From the NCBI GenBank assembly GCA_041158045.1, contig JBEBCD010000048.1, positions 1-40,647 on the forward strand: a stretch of DNA of 40,647 nucleotides, read 5' to 3'. Both the position numbers and the translations under genes were made by a program. The DNA comes from CAXRBC01 sp041158045. GTDB lineage: Bacteria; Actinomycetota; Acidimicrobiia; Acidimicrobiales; Ilumatobacteraceae. This document shows, piece by piece, positions 14,597 through 22,587 of this stretch. Each line of letters opens with the position of its first letter. Position 1 is the stretch's first letter. The notes beneath the pieces were generated by a model, which saw nothing but the letters and a program-made list of their open reading frames with translations, was not told the DNA's origin and searched no databases.

Positions 14597-17041
14597 GTGA
14601 CCCCGCTCCCGTCCCAGGCCCGCGCCGTCGTCATCGGCGGCGGCATCGTGGGGTGCTCCACCGCGTACCACCTGGCGAAGCTGGGCTGGACGGACACGGT
14701 CGTCCTCGAGCGGCACAAGCTCACCTCGGGCTCCACCTTCCACGCCGCCGGCCTCGTGGGCCAGCTCCGCACGAGCGCCAACATCACGCAGCTCCTCGGC
14801 TACTCGGTCGAGCTCTACAAGCGCCTCGAGGCCGAGACCGGGCAGGCCACGGGCTGGAAGATGCACGGCGGCCTGCGCCTCGCGTGCAACGAGGAGCGCT
14901 GGAGCGAGGTCAAGCGCCAGGCCACCACCGCCACGTCGTTCGGCCTCGAGATGCACCTGCTGTCGCCGCGCGAGGCGCGCGACCTCTGGCCTCTGATGGA
15001 GGTGCACGACGTGGTCGGCGCCGCCTTCCTCCCCACCGACGGCCAGGCGAGCCCGTCGGACGTCACGATGGCCCTGGCCAAGGGCGCCCGCATGGCGGGC
15101 GCGACCATCTGCGAGGACACCGACGTCGTGTCGATCGAGGTGCGCGACGGCCGCGTGACCGCGGTCGTCACCGACCGCGGTCGCATCGAGTGCGAGTCGG
15201 TCGTCGTGTGCGCCGGGCAGTGGACGCGCGAGATCGCGGCGTCGGTCGGCGTGAGCGTGCCGCTCGTATCGGTCGAGCACCAGTACGTCATCACCACGCC
15301 CATCGAGGGCGTCACGCGCGACCTGCCGACGCTGCGCGATCCCGACCGCCTCACGTACTACAAGGAGGAGGTCGGCGGCCTCGTGATGGGCGGCTACGAG
15401 CCCGACCCGATCCCGTGGGCGATCGACGGCATCCCGCGCGACTTCAACTTCAAGCTCCTCGAGGAGAACTCCGACCACTTCGCGCAGATCATGGAGCTCG
15501 CGATCGGTCGCGTGCCCGCGCTCGCGACGGCGGGGATCAACCAGCTGCTCAATGGTCCCGAGAGCTTCACGCCCGACGGCAACTTCATCCTCGGCGAGGC
15601 GCCCGAGGTGCGCAACTTCTTCGTCGGCGCCGGCTTCAACGCGTTCGGCATCGCCGCGGGCGGCGGCGCGGGCATGGCGCTCGCCGAGTGGGTGTACCAC
15701 GGCGTGCCGCCGTACGACCTGTGGGTCGTCGACATCCGACGCTTCGGCCAGCCCCACCGCGACGTCGACTGGGTGCGCACGCGCACGCTCGAGGCGTACG
15801 CCAAGCACTACACGATGGCCTGGCCGCACGAGGAGCACTCGAGCGGCCGACCGCGGCGCACGTCACCGCTCTACGAGACGCTGCGATCCCGCGGCGCCGT
15901 CTTCGGCGAGAAGATGGGGTGGGAGCGTCCCAACTGGTACGCGGGACCCGGTGAGGAGCCGCGGGACCGCTACACCTACGGCCGGCAGAACTGGTTTGCC
16001 GCCGTCGGCCGCGAGCACCGCGCGGCGCGCGAGCGGGCGGTGCTCATCGACCAGACGTCGTTCGCCAAGTTCGTCCTGTCCGGGCCCGGGACCGTGGAGG
16101 CCCTCGGCTGGGTGGCGTCCAACCGCGTGGACAAGCCCGTCGGTGCCCTCACCTACACCCAGATGCTCGACGACCGCGGCGGCATCCAGTGCGACCTCAC
16201 GGTGTGCCGCACCGGGGAGGAGGAGTACTACGTCGTGACCGGCACGGGCTTCGTCACCCACGACCACGACTGGATCTCGCGCGGGGTCGCGCGGTGGCCC
16301 GGGGTGCGGCTGCGCGACGTCACCGACGAGCGCGCCGTGCTCTCGCTCATGGGCCCGCGCGCCCGCGACGTGCTCGCCGCCGTCTGCGACGACGACGTGT
16401 CGCACGCGGCCTTCCCCTTCGGCACCGGCCGCACCGTCACCGTCGCGGGTCGCGCCGTGCTCGCGCTGCGCGTCACCTACGTCGGCGAGCTCGGCTGGGA
16501 GCTGCACGTGTCGCGCGCCGACGCGCCCGCGGTGTACGACGCGCTCGTCGCGGCGGGCGGCCCGCACGGGCTCGTCGACGCCGGCTACCGCGCCATCGAG
16601 AGCCTGCGCCTCGAGAAGGGCTACCGCGCGTGGGGCTCCGACATCGGCCCCGACCACACGCCGATCGAGGCGGGTCTCGGCTGGGCGGTCAAGCGCCCGT
16701 CGGACGGCGTCGACTTCCGCGGCAGCGCGGCGATCGAGCGCCAGCGCCGCGAGGGCGTGCGCAAGATGCTCGCGGGCTTCACCGTCGACGCCGAGCACGT
16801 GCTGCTCGGCCGCGAGACGATCTACCGCGACGGCGTGCGCGTCGGCTGGCTCACCTCGGGCGGCTTCGGCCACACGATCGGTCGGTCGATCGGCTACGGC
16901 TACGTGCGGCGCGCGGAGGGCGTGACCGCCGACTTCGTCGCGTCGGGGACCTACGAGCTCGAGGTCGCGACGCGACGCGTGCCGGCCACGGTCTCGCTGA
17001 GGCCGTGGTACGACCCCACGATGGCGAGGATCAAGGCGTGA
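14597..17041 (+). CDS. FAD-dependent dimethylglycine/sarcosine dehydrogenase-like, with GcvT domain (first copy)
   Basis: An 814-residue two-part enzyme. Residues 1-400 are a DAO-type FAD oxidoreductase with the dinucleotide motif VVIGGGIVGCSTAYHL and His49 in STFHAAGLVGQL, the position of the covalently attached flavin in dimethylglycine and sarcosine dehydrogenases. Residues about 430-800 are a GcvT-like tetrahydrofolate-binding domain (LIDQTSFAKFVLSGPG; RVTYVGELGWELHV; YRAIESLRLEKGYRAWGSDI). Known members oxidise an N-methyl group and hand the one-carbon unit to tetrahydrofolate, giving methylene-THF. It starts at GTG 14597 and its last codon overlaps the second copy (GTGA). Exact substrate (dimethylglycine, sarcosine or another N-methylated amine) is not decided by sequence. 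Confidence 0.92.
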   Translation: MTPLPSQARAVVIGGGIVGCSTAYHLAKLGWTDTVVLERHKLTSGSTFHAAGLVGQLRTSANITQLLGYSVELYKRLEAETGQATGWKMHGGLRLACNEERWSEVKRQATTATSFGLEMHLLSPREARDLWPLMEVHDVVGAAFLPTDGQASPSDVTMALAKGARMAGATICEDTDVVSIEVRDGRVTAVVTDRGRIECESVVVCAGQWTREIAASVGVSVPLVSVEHQYVITTPIEGVTRDLPTLRDPDRLTYYKEEVGGLVMGGYEPDPIPWAIDGIPRDFNFKLLEENSDHFAQIMELAIGRVPALATAGINQLLNGPESFTPDGNFILGEAPEVRNFFVGAGFNAFGIAAGGGAGMALAEWVYHGVPPYDLWVVDIRRFGQPHRDVDWVRTRTLEAYAKHYTMAWPHEEHSSGRPRRTSPLYETLRSRGAVFGEKMGWERPNWYAGPGEEPRDRYTYGRQNWFAAVGREHRAARERAVLIDQTSFAKFVLSGPGTVEALGWVASNRVDKPVGALTYTQMLDDRGGIQCDLTVCRTGEEEYYVVTGTGFVTHDHDWISRGVARWPGVRLRDVTDERAVLSLMGPRARDVLAAVCDDDVSHAAFPFGTGRTVTVAGRAVLALRVTYVGELGWELHVSRADAPAVYDALVAAGGPHGLVDAGYRAIESLRLEKGYRAWGSDIGPDHTPIEAGLGWAVKRPSDGVDFRGSAAIERQRREGVRKMLAGFTVDAEHVLLGRETIYRDGVRVGWLTSGGFGHTIGRSIGYGYVRRAEGVTADFVASGTYELEVATRRVPATVSLRPWYDPTMARIKA

Positions 17042-19488
17042 GCGAGCCGACACCCACCCCCGGCGCGGTGCCCGCGGGCGCGCGCGTCGTCGTGATCGGC
17101 GGCGGCATCCTCGGCTGCAGCATCGCGTACCACCTCACGCGGATGGGGGAGACCGACGTGCTGCTGCTCGAGCAGCACGCACTCACGGACGGCGCCACGT
17201 GGCACGCCGCGGGGCTCGTCGGCCAGTTGCGCTCGTCGCGCAACGTCACGCGCATGCTCGAGCAGTCCGTCGAGATGTACCGCGGGCTCGAGGCCGAGAC
17301 CGGTCAGGCCGTGGACTGGCACGAGGTCGGCAGTCTGCGCCTCGCGTGCTCGCCGGAGCGGGAGATGGAGCTCAAGCGCCTCGCGACGATGGCCAAGAGC
17401 TTCGGCCTCCCGATGGAGATCATCTCGCCCGCGAGGGCGCTCGAGCTGTTCCCCCTCATGTCGCTCGAGGGCGTGCGCGCCGCGGCCTTCCTCCCCACCG
17501 ACGGCTACATCGACCCCGCCTCGGTCACCCAGGCGATCGCCAAGGGCGCCCGCATGCGCGGGGCGCGCATCGCCGAGCACCGACGCGTCGCGTCGATCGA
17601 CGTCGACGGTCGCCGCGTCACGGGCGTGCGCCTCGACGACGGCACGCGCATCGCGTGCGAGATGGTCGTCAACGCGGCGGGGATGTGGGGCATGGAGGTC
17701 GGCCGCATGGCGGGCGCGCGCGTGCCCGCCGTCGCCGTCGAGCACCAGTACATGCTGAGCGGACCGATCGAGGGCTGGACGCCGGTGGAGCTCGGCAAGC
17801 TCCCGACGATGCGCGACCCCGACCATCTCGTGTACTACAAGCCCGACGGTCCAGGGCTCCTCGTCGGCGGATACGAGCCGGACACGATCGCCTTCGGCAC
17901 CGAGGGGATCCCCGCGCCGTTCCGTCGGCGGCTCTTCGACCCCAACTACGACCGCTTCGCGCAGCTCGCCGACCTCGCGACGATGCGCACGCCGGTGCTC
18001 TCCACGGCGGGGATCCGCTCGCTCATCAACGGCCCGATCCCGTACTCGGCCGACGCCGACTTCGTCATGGGTCGCGCGCCGGAGCTGGACAACTACTACG
18101 TCGCCACGGGCTTCCTCTACGGCATCGCCGCCGGCGGCGGCGCGGGCAAGATGATGGCCGAGTGGATGCTCGAGGGGCGGCCCTCGCTCGACCTGTGGCC
18201 GCTCGACGTGCGGCGCTTCTCGTTCCACCACACGACGCGCGCGTTCCTCGACGAGCGCATGGTCGAGCTCTACGCCCACCACTACAAGCTCGCGGCCCCC
18301 GGCAGCGAGCACGTCACCGCCCGCGGCATCCGCCGATCGCCGTTGCACGACCGCCTCGCGGCACGCGGCGCCGTCTTCGGCACCCGAGGCGGGTGGGAGC
18401 GACCCAACTGGTTCGCCCCGGCCGGCACGGAGCCGGTCGACGCCCCGTCCTTCGGGCGACCCAACTGGTGGGAGGCGGTCGGCGAGGCCCACCGCGGCAT
18501 CCGCGCCGGCGTCGCGCTCATCGACCAGACGTCGTTCGCCAAGTTCGAGATCACGGGGCCGGGGGCGCTCGCCGCGGTGCAGTGGCTCTGCGTCACCGAC
18601 ATGGACCGCCCGGTCGGCACCGTGTCGTACACCCAGTTGTGCAACGAGCGCGGCGGTATCGAGTGCGACCTCACGATGGCCCGGACCGGCCCCGACTCCT
18701 GGTACGTCGTCACCGGCTCGGCCTTCGGCGCGCACGACATGGGCTGGATCCGCGCGCAGTCGCCCGACGATGGCTCGGTCGTCGTGCGCGACACCACGTC
18801 GGCGCGCGCGGTGATCAACGTCTGCGGCCCCCGCTCCCGCGAGCTCCTCGCCCGCGTGTGCGAGGAGCCCATGGACCACGCCGCCTTCCCCTACGCGACC
18901 GCCCGCTGGGTCACGCTGCGCGCCGCGCCCGTGTACGCCATGCGGGTCGGGTACGTGGGCGAGCTGGGGTGGGAGCTCCACGTGCCCACCGAGTACGCGG
19001 TCCACGTCTACGACGCGCTCGTCGACGCCGGCGAGGACCTCGGCGTCTTCGACGCGGGCTACCGGACGATCGACACGATGCGCATGGAGAAGGGGTACGT
19101 CTACTGGTCCGCCGACGTCACGCCCGACACGACGCCGTTCGAGGCCGGGCTCGGCGGTCGCGTCCGCTTCGCCAAGGGTGACTTCTGCGGGCGCGCGGCG
19201 CTCGAGCGCGCGCGCGACGGGGTGACGCGCCGGCTCTGCACGCTGCGGCTCGGCGCCGAGGCCTACCCGGTGGGCGGCGAGGCGATCATCGCGGACGGCA
19301 CCGTCGTCGGCTTCACCACGAGCGCCAACTACGGGCACACGATCGGTGCGCCGATCGCGCTCGGCTACGTGCCCGTGGAGCACGCGTCGCGCACGGACTT
19401 CGTCGTCGAGGTGTACGGCGAGCCGATCCCCGCGACGCGCGCCGAGGGCTCGCTCTACGATCCCCGTCACGAACGACTGAGGGGGTGA
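17038..19488 (+). CDS. FAD-dependent dimethylglycine/sarcosine dehydrogenase-like, with GcvT domain (second copy)
   Basis: An 816-residue paralogue of the preceding gene with the same order: FAD domain (VVVIGGGILGCSIAYHL; flavin-linking His56 in ATWHAAGLVGQL), then a GcvT-like domain (LIDQTSFAKFEITGPG; RVGYVGELGWELHV; YRTIDTMRMEKGYVYWSADV). The WHAAGL form is the canonical one, whereas the first copy has FHAAGL. The two differ enough to suggest different substrates, for example successive removal of methyl groups from dimethylglycine and then sarcosine; that division is an inference. It starts at GTG 17038 in a GTGA overlap and its own stop overlaps the kinase-like gene, so all are translationally coupled. 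Confidence 0.92.
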   Translation: MSEPTPTPGAVPAGARVVVIGGGILGCSIAYHLTRMGETDVLLLEQHALTDGATWHAAGLVGQLRSSRNVTRMLEQSVEMYRGLEAETGQAVDWHEVGSLRLACSPEREMELKRLATMAKSFGLPMEIISPARALELFPLMSLEGVRAAAFLPTDGYIDPASVTQAIAKGARMRGARIAEHRRVASIDVDGRRVTGVRLDDGTRIACEMVVNAAGMWGMEVGRMAGARVPAVAVEHQYMLSGPIEGWTPVELGKLPTMRDPDHLVYYKPDGPGLLVGGYEPDTIAFGTEGIPAPFRRRLFDPNYDRFAQLADLATMRTPVLSTAGIRSLINGPIPYSADADFVMGRAPELDNYYVATGFLYGIAAGGGAGKMMAEWMLEGRPSLDLWPLDVRRFSFHHTTRAFLDERMVELYAHHYKLAAPGSEHVTARGIRRSPLHDRLAARGAVFGTRGGWERPNWFAPAGTEPVDAPSFGRPNWWEAVGEAHRGIRAGVALIDQTSFAKFEITGPGALAAVQWLCVTDMDRPVGTVSYTQLCNERGGIECDLTMARTGPDSWYVVTGSAFGAHDMGWIRAQSPDDGSVVVRDTTSARAVINVCGPRSRELLARVCEEPMDHAAFPYATARWVTLRAAPVYAMRVGYVGELGWELHVPTEYAVHVYDALVDAGEDLGVFDAGYRTIDTMRMEKGYVYWSADVTPDTTPFEAGLGGRVRFAKGDFCGRAALERARDGVTRRLCTLRLGAEAYPVGGEAIIADGTVVGFTTSANYGHTIGAPIALGYVPVEHASRTDFVVEVYGEPIPATRAEGSLYDPRHERLRG

Positions 19489-20417
19489 CGGTGGGCCAGG
19501 CAGATCCGTCCGCGCTGCTCGCGGCCGCCATCCCGCGCGTGCCCGAGCTGCGGGGCGCCGACCCCGCGTCGGCGGTGCGCCTCGCCGGCCTCACCAACCT
19601 CAACTTCCGCATCGCGACCGCGGGTGGCACGTACGTGCTGCGCATCCCGGGCGCGGGCACCAGCGAGTACATCGATCGACGCGCCGAGGAGGTGGCCGCG
19701 CGCTCCACCGCGCGCGCGGGGGTCAACGCCGAGATCGTCCACTTCGACCCGTCCGACGGGCTGATGGTCACGCGCTTCGTCGACGGGGCCGTCACGATGT
19801 CGCCCGACGCGTTCCGCGACCTCGGCGCCGTGGCCCGGGCGGGCGAGGTGCTGCGGCGCCTGCACCGCGACGCCGACCGCTTCGCGATCGACTTCCGGCT
19901 CTTCCCGGTGATCGACGACTACAAGGGCATCCTCGACCGCCGTTCCGCGCCGATGCCCGAGGGCTGGGAGGAGTCGCGCGGCGCCGTGGAGGCGACGCGC
20001 GCGGCGCTGGAGCGGGTGTCCGTGCCGCTCGTGCCGTCGCACTGCGACCCGCTCTGCGAGAACTTCCTCGACACCGGCGAGCGCATGTACCTCATCGACT
20101 TCGAGTACGGCGGCAACAACGACCCGATGTGGGACCTCGGCGACCTCTCCGTGGAGGGGGGCTTCGACGCGGCGCAGGACCGCGCGCTGATGCGCGCCTA
20201 CTTTGGCCACGATCCGGCCGCCGCCGACGTGGGCCGGATGGTGGCGTACAAGGCGATGTGCGACGTGCTGTGGGCGCTCTGGGGCATGGTCCAGCACGTC
20301 AACGACAACCCGGTCGAGGACTTCCTCGCCTACGCCAACCGCAGGTACGCCCGCTGCATGGCCCTCATGGGCGGGCCCGACTACGGGGGCCACCTGCGGG
20401 CCATCACCGGCAGTTGA
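19485..20417 (+). CDS. Choline/ethanolamine kinase-like phosphotransferase
   Basis: A 310-residue kinase of the APH/choline kinase fold. An N-terminal lobe with LTNLNFRIATAGGTYVLRIPG (nucleotide-binding strand and Lys/Arg region) precedes Brenner's catalytic loop SHCDPLCENFL (His, Asp and Asn of HxDxxxxN, about residues 186-193) and the metal-binding Asp in LIDFEYGGNNDPMWDLGDL. The GGNNDPMWDLG run is characteristic of LicA/choline kinases rather than aminoglycoside kinases. It would phosphorylate a small amino alcohol with ATP. It begins at GTG 19485 overlapping the second dehydrogenase and lies 91 bases before the betaine-type importer. Whether it traps imported choline, primes another substrate or supplies phosphocholine is open. 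Confidence 0.85.
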   Translation: MTVGQADPSALLAAAIPRVPELRGADPASAVRLAGLTNLNFRIATAGGTYVLRIPGAGTSEYIDRRAEEVAARSTARAGVNAEIVHFDPSDGLMVTRFVDGAVTMSPDAFRDLGAVARAGEVLRRLHRDADRFAIDFRLFPVIDDYKGILDRRSAPMPEGWEESRGAVEATRAALERVSVPLVPSHCDPLCENFLDTGERMYLIDFEYGGNNDPMWDLGDLSVEGGFDAAQDRALMRAYFGHDPAAADVGRMVAYKAMCDVLWALWGMVQHVNDNPVEDFLAYANRRYARCMALMGGPDYGGHLRAITGS

Positions 20418-20470
20418 GCGACGCCCGTCACATCTGCCAAACTCGGTGGAAGTACCCATCCACATCGATC

Positions 20471-20492
20471 CGTCCGCGCCGAGGCACGGACG
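20471..20492 (+). promoter_or_regulatory. Short leader hairpin upstream of proX-like gene
   Basis: CGTCCG (20471-20476) and CGGACG (20487-20492) can pair around a 10-base loop immediately before the ribosome binding site AGGGAG. It lies in the 91-base gap 20418-20508, the only real break in this operon. It could be a leader structure or a processing site; no T-tract follows. Confidence 0.3.
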
Positions 20493-20508
20493 AGCAGGGA
20501 GTCACGTC

Positions 20509-21504
20509 ATGAGGACGAGCCAGTCAGCATCCCGCGGCCGCGTGGGCCGCGTCGCCAGGGCGGGTGCGCTCGCCGTGGTGCTCGCGCTCGCCGCCGGCGC
20601 GTGCGGAGGCGGGGACTCGGGCGGCGGTGCCGTCGAGTCGGAGGACCCGATCAAGATCACGCTCCACGACTGGACGGGTCAGCTCATCACCAGCAACATC
20701 ATGGGCGCCGTCCTCGAGGAGGCCGGCTACAACGTCGAGCTCGTCCAGGCCGACTACCTCGCGCAGTTCGCGGGACTCGAGACCGGCGACCTCACGCTCG
20801 CGATGGAGATCTGGGCCACGACCGGCCAGGAGGCGATGGACGCTTCCCTCGCCACGGGCAAGACGCTCGCCTACGGCGAGACCGGCATGGTCGCGCGCGA
20901 GGAGTGGTGGTACCCCGAGTACATGAAGGAGCGCTGCCCGGGTCTGCCCGACTGGGAGGCCCTCAAGAAGTGCTCGGCCGAGTTCGCCACCGCGGAGACC
21001 GCGCCCAAGGGCCGGTACCTCGGTGGACCCGTGACGTGGGGCGGCTTCGACGAGGAGCGCGTCGACGCGCTCGGCCTCGACTTCGAGGTGGTCCACGCCG
21101 GCACGGACGCCGCGCTCTTCGCGGAGCTCGAGGCGGCCTACGAGCGCAAGGACCCGATCGTGCTGTGGATCTACCAGCCGCACTGGGCGCCGGTGAAGTA
21201 CAAGGGCGAGTTCGTCGAGTTCCCGCCGTACACCGCCGAGTGCTACACGAACGCCGCGTGGGGCTCGACGCCCAAGGCCTACGACTGCGGCAAGCCGGTC
21301 GGACCGATCTGGAAGGTCGGCTGGGCGGGCATCGGCGACAAGTGGCCGGGCGCCAAGCCGATCATCGAGGCATTCACGCTCGACAACGAGGAGATGGGAG
21401 CCATGGTCGCCAAGGTCGACCTCGATGGTGAGACCGTCGAGGCCGTCGTCGACCAGTGGATGGCCGACAACGAGTCGCGATGGAAGGACTGGATCGGCGC
21501 CTGA
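20509..21504 (+). CDS. proX: Glycine betaine/proline-type substrate-binding lipoprotein
   Basis: A 331-residue OpuAC-family binding protein. The signal peptide ends in LAAGAC with the lipidated Cys at residue 32. The mature domain shows the family features IKITLHDWTGQLITSNIMGAVLEE near its start, the DYLAQFAGLETGDLTLAMEIW segment, and aromatic residues in VLWIYQPHWAPVKY that in homologues form the Trp/Tyr cage around a quaternary ammonium. It delivers betaine-like compounds to the ProV/ProW transporter encoded next. ATG 20509 is supported by AGGGAG eight bases upstream, one of the few clear Shine-Dalgarno sequences here. Glycine betaine, choline or proline betaine are all possible ligands. 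The symbol denotes family resemblance. Confidence 0.9.
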   Translation: MRTSQSASRGRVGRVARAGALAVVLALAAGACGGGDSGGGAVESEDPIKITLHDWTGQLITSNIMGAVLEEAGYNVELVQADYLAQFAGLETGDLTLAMEIWATTGQEAMDASLATGKTLAYGETGMVAREEWWYPEYMKERCPGLPDWEALKKCSAEFATAETAPKGRYLGGPVTWGGFDEERVDALGLDFEVVHAGTDAALFAELEAAYERKDPIVLWIYQPHWAPVKYKGEFVEFPPYTAECYTNAAWGSTPKAYDCGKPVGPIWKVGWAGIGDKWPGAKPIIEAFTLDNEEMGAMVAKVDLDGETVEAVVDQWMADNESRWKDWIGA

Positions 21505-22559
21505 CCGGCACGACGCCAAAACTCGTCTGCGAGGGGGCCTGGAAACTCTTCGGGCCTGACGCGGAGGGGTTCCTCGCCGCACGAGGTGGGCGCGCGACGC
21601 TCGACGACATCCGCACCGCGGGGCTGGTCCCCGCGGTGCGGCACGTCGACCTCGAGGTCCGTGCGGGGGAGAGCTTCGTCGTCATGGGGCTCTCGGGCTG
21701 TGGCAAGTCCACGCTCGTGCGCTGTCTCTCGCGCATCACCGAGCTGACGGCCGGCCGCGTCCTCGTGGACGGTCGCGACCTCGGGTCGCTGTCGCGGGAC
21801 GAGCTCGTGGAGATCCGTCGCCACAAGATGGGGATGGTCTTCCAGCACTTCGCGCTGCTCCCGCACCTGTCGGTGCTGGACAACGTCGCGTTCCCCCTGC
21901 GGATCCAGGGCCGCCCCGCGGCCGACTGCGACGCCCGGGCCCGCGAGCTCGTCGAGCTGGTCGGGCTCGCGGGGCGCGAGCTGCACTTCCCCCGCCAGCT
22001 CTCCGGTGGCCAGCAGCAGCGGGTCGGCATCGCGCGGTCGCTGGCGGTCAACCCCGAGATCTGGTTCCTCGACGAGCCGTTCTCGGCGCTCGACCCGCTC
22101 ATCCGCAGCGAGATGCAGGACGAGTTCCTGCGGCTGCGCGACATGTTCTCCACCACGATCGTCTTCATCACCCACGACCTCGACGAGGCGGTGCGCCTCG
22201 CGACGCGCATCGCCATCATGCGCGACGGCGAGATCATCCAGACCGACACGCCCGAGCGCCTGATCCTCCACCCGGCCAACGCGTACGTCGAGGAATTCAC
22301 CCGGCGCATCCCGCGGGCCAAGGTGCTGACGGCGGGGGCCGTGATGCGCCCGGCGGCGGCCGGCGCGGCGGGGTCGGGCGCCGGCGCGGCGGGGTCGGGC
22401 GCCGTCGTGCGCGCGGACGCCAAGATCCACGACGTCGCCGCGGCGGTGCTCGCGTCCTCGGGCCCGGTGCGGGTCGTCGACGCGACCGACGCCGTGGTCG
22501 GCGCGCTCGACCGCGAGACGGTCATCTCGGTGCTCGCGGACGCGCCGCTCCGCGGATGA
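21480..22559 (+). CDS. proV: Glycine betaine/proline-type ABC ATPase
   Basis: A 359-residue ATPase of the OpuAA/ProV type, with a long N-terminal extension before Walker A (VMGLSGCGKSTLVRCLSRI, including the ProV-typical MGLSGSGKST version), Q-loop MVFQHFALLPHL, signature LSGGQQQRVGIARSL, Walker B IWFLDEPFSALDPLIR and switch His ITHDLDEAVRLATR. A CBS-like regulatory tail (about residues 310-359, beginning RADAKIHDVAAAVL) is present but only about one half of the usual tandem CBS pair. It is linked through two copies of AGAAGSG encoded by an exact 21-bp repeat. The ATG overlaps the binding-protein gene by 25 bases. In ProV/OpuA, CBS modules sense ionic strength or nucleotide; the shortened tail may alter that. 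Confidence 0.92.
   Translation: MEGLDRRLTGTTPKLVCEGAWKLFGPDAEGFLAARGGRATLDDIRTAGLVPAVRHVDLEVRAGESFVVMGLSGCGKSTLVRCLSRITELTAGRVLVDGRDLGSLSRDELVEIRRHKMGMVFQHFALLPHLSVLDNVAFPLRIQGRPAADCDARARELVELVGLAGRELHFPRQLSGGQQQRVGIARSLAVNPEIWFLDEPFSALDPLIRSEMQDEFLRLRDMFSTTIVFITHDLDEAVRLATRIAIMRDGEIIQTDTPERLILHPANAYVEEFTRRIPRAKVLTAGAVMRPAAAGAAGSGAGAAGSGAVVRADAKIHDVAAAVLASSGPVRVVDATDAVVGALDRETVISVLADAPLRG
22362..22403 (+). repeat. Two tandem 21-bp copies in proV-like linker
   Basis: Positions 22362-22382 and 22383-22403 are identical and keep frame, encoding AGAAGSG twice between the ATPase and CBS-like parts. Confidence 0.85.
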
Positions 22560-22587
22560 CCCGGTCCGCCGCCCCCCGCATCGACTG

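Noticed and set aside
11649..14600. A 983-codon forward frame
   Set aside because: It runs antisense through the glutamine synthetase homologue and out of frame through the aldehyde dehydrogenase; no domain is recognisable.
16951..19470. An 839-codon minus-strand frame
   Set aside because: Antisense to the second FAD/GcvT gene, which has clear motifs throughout.
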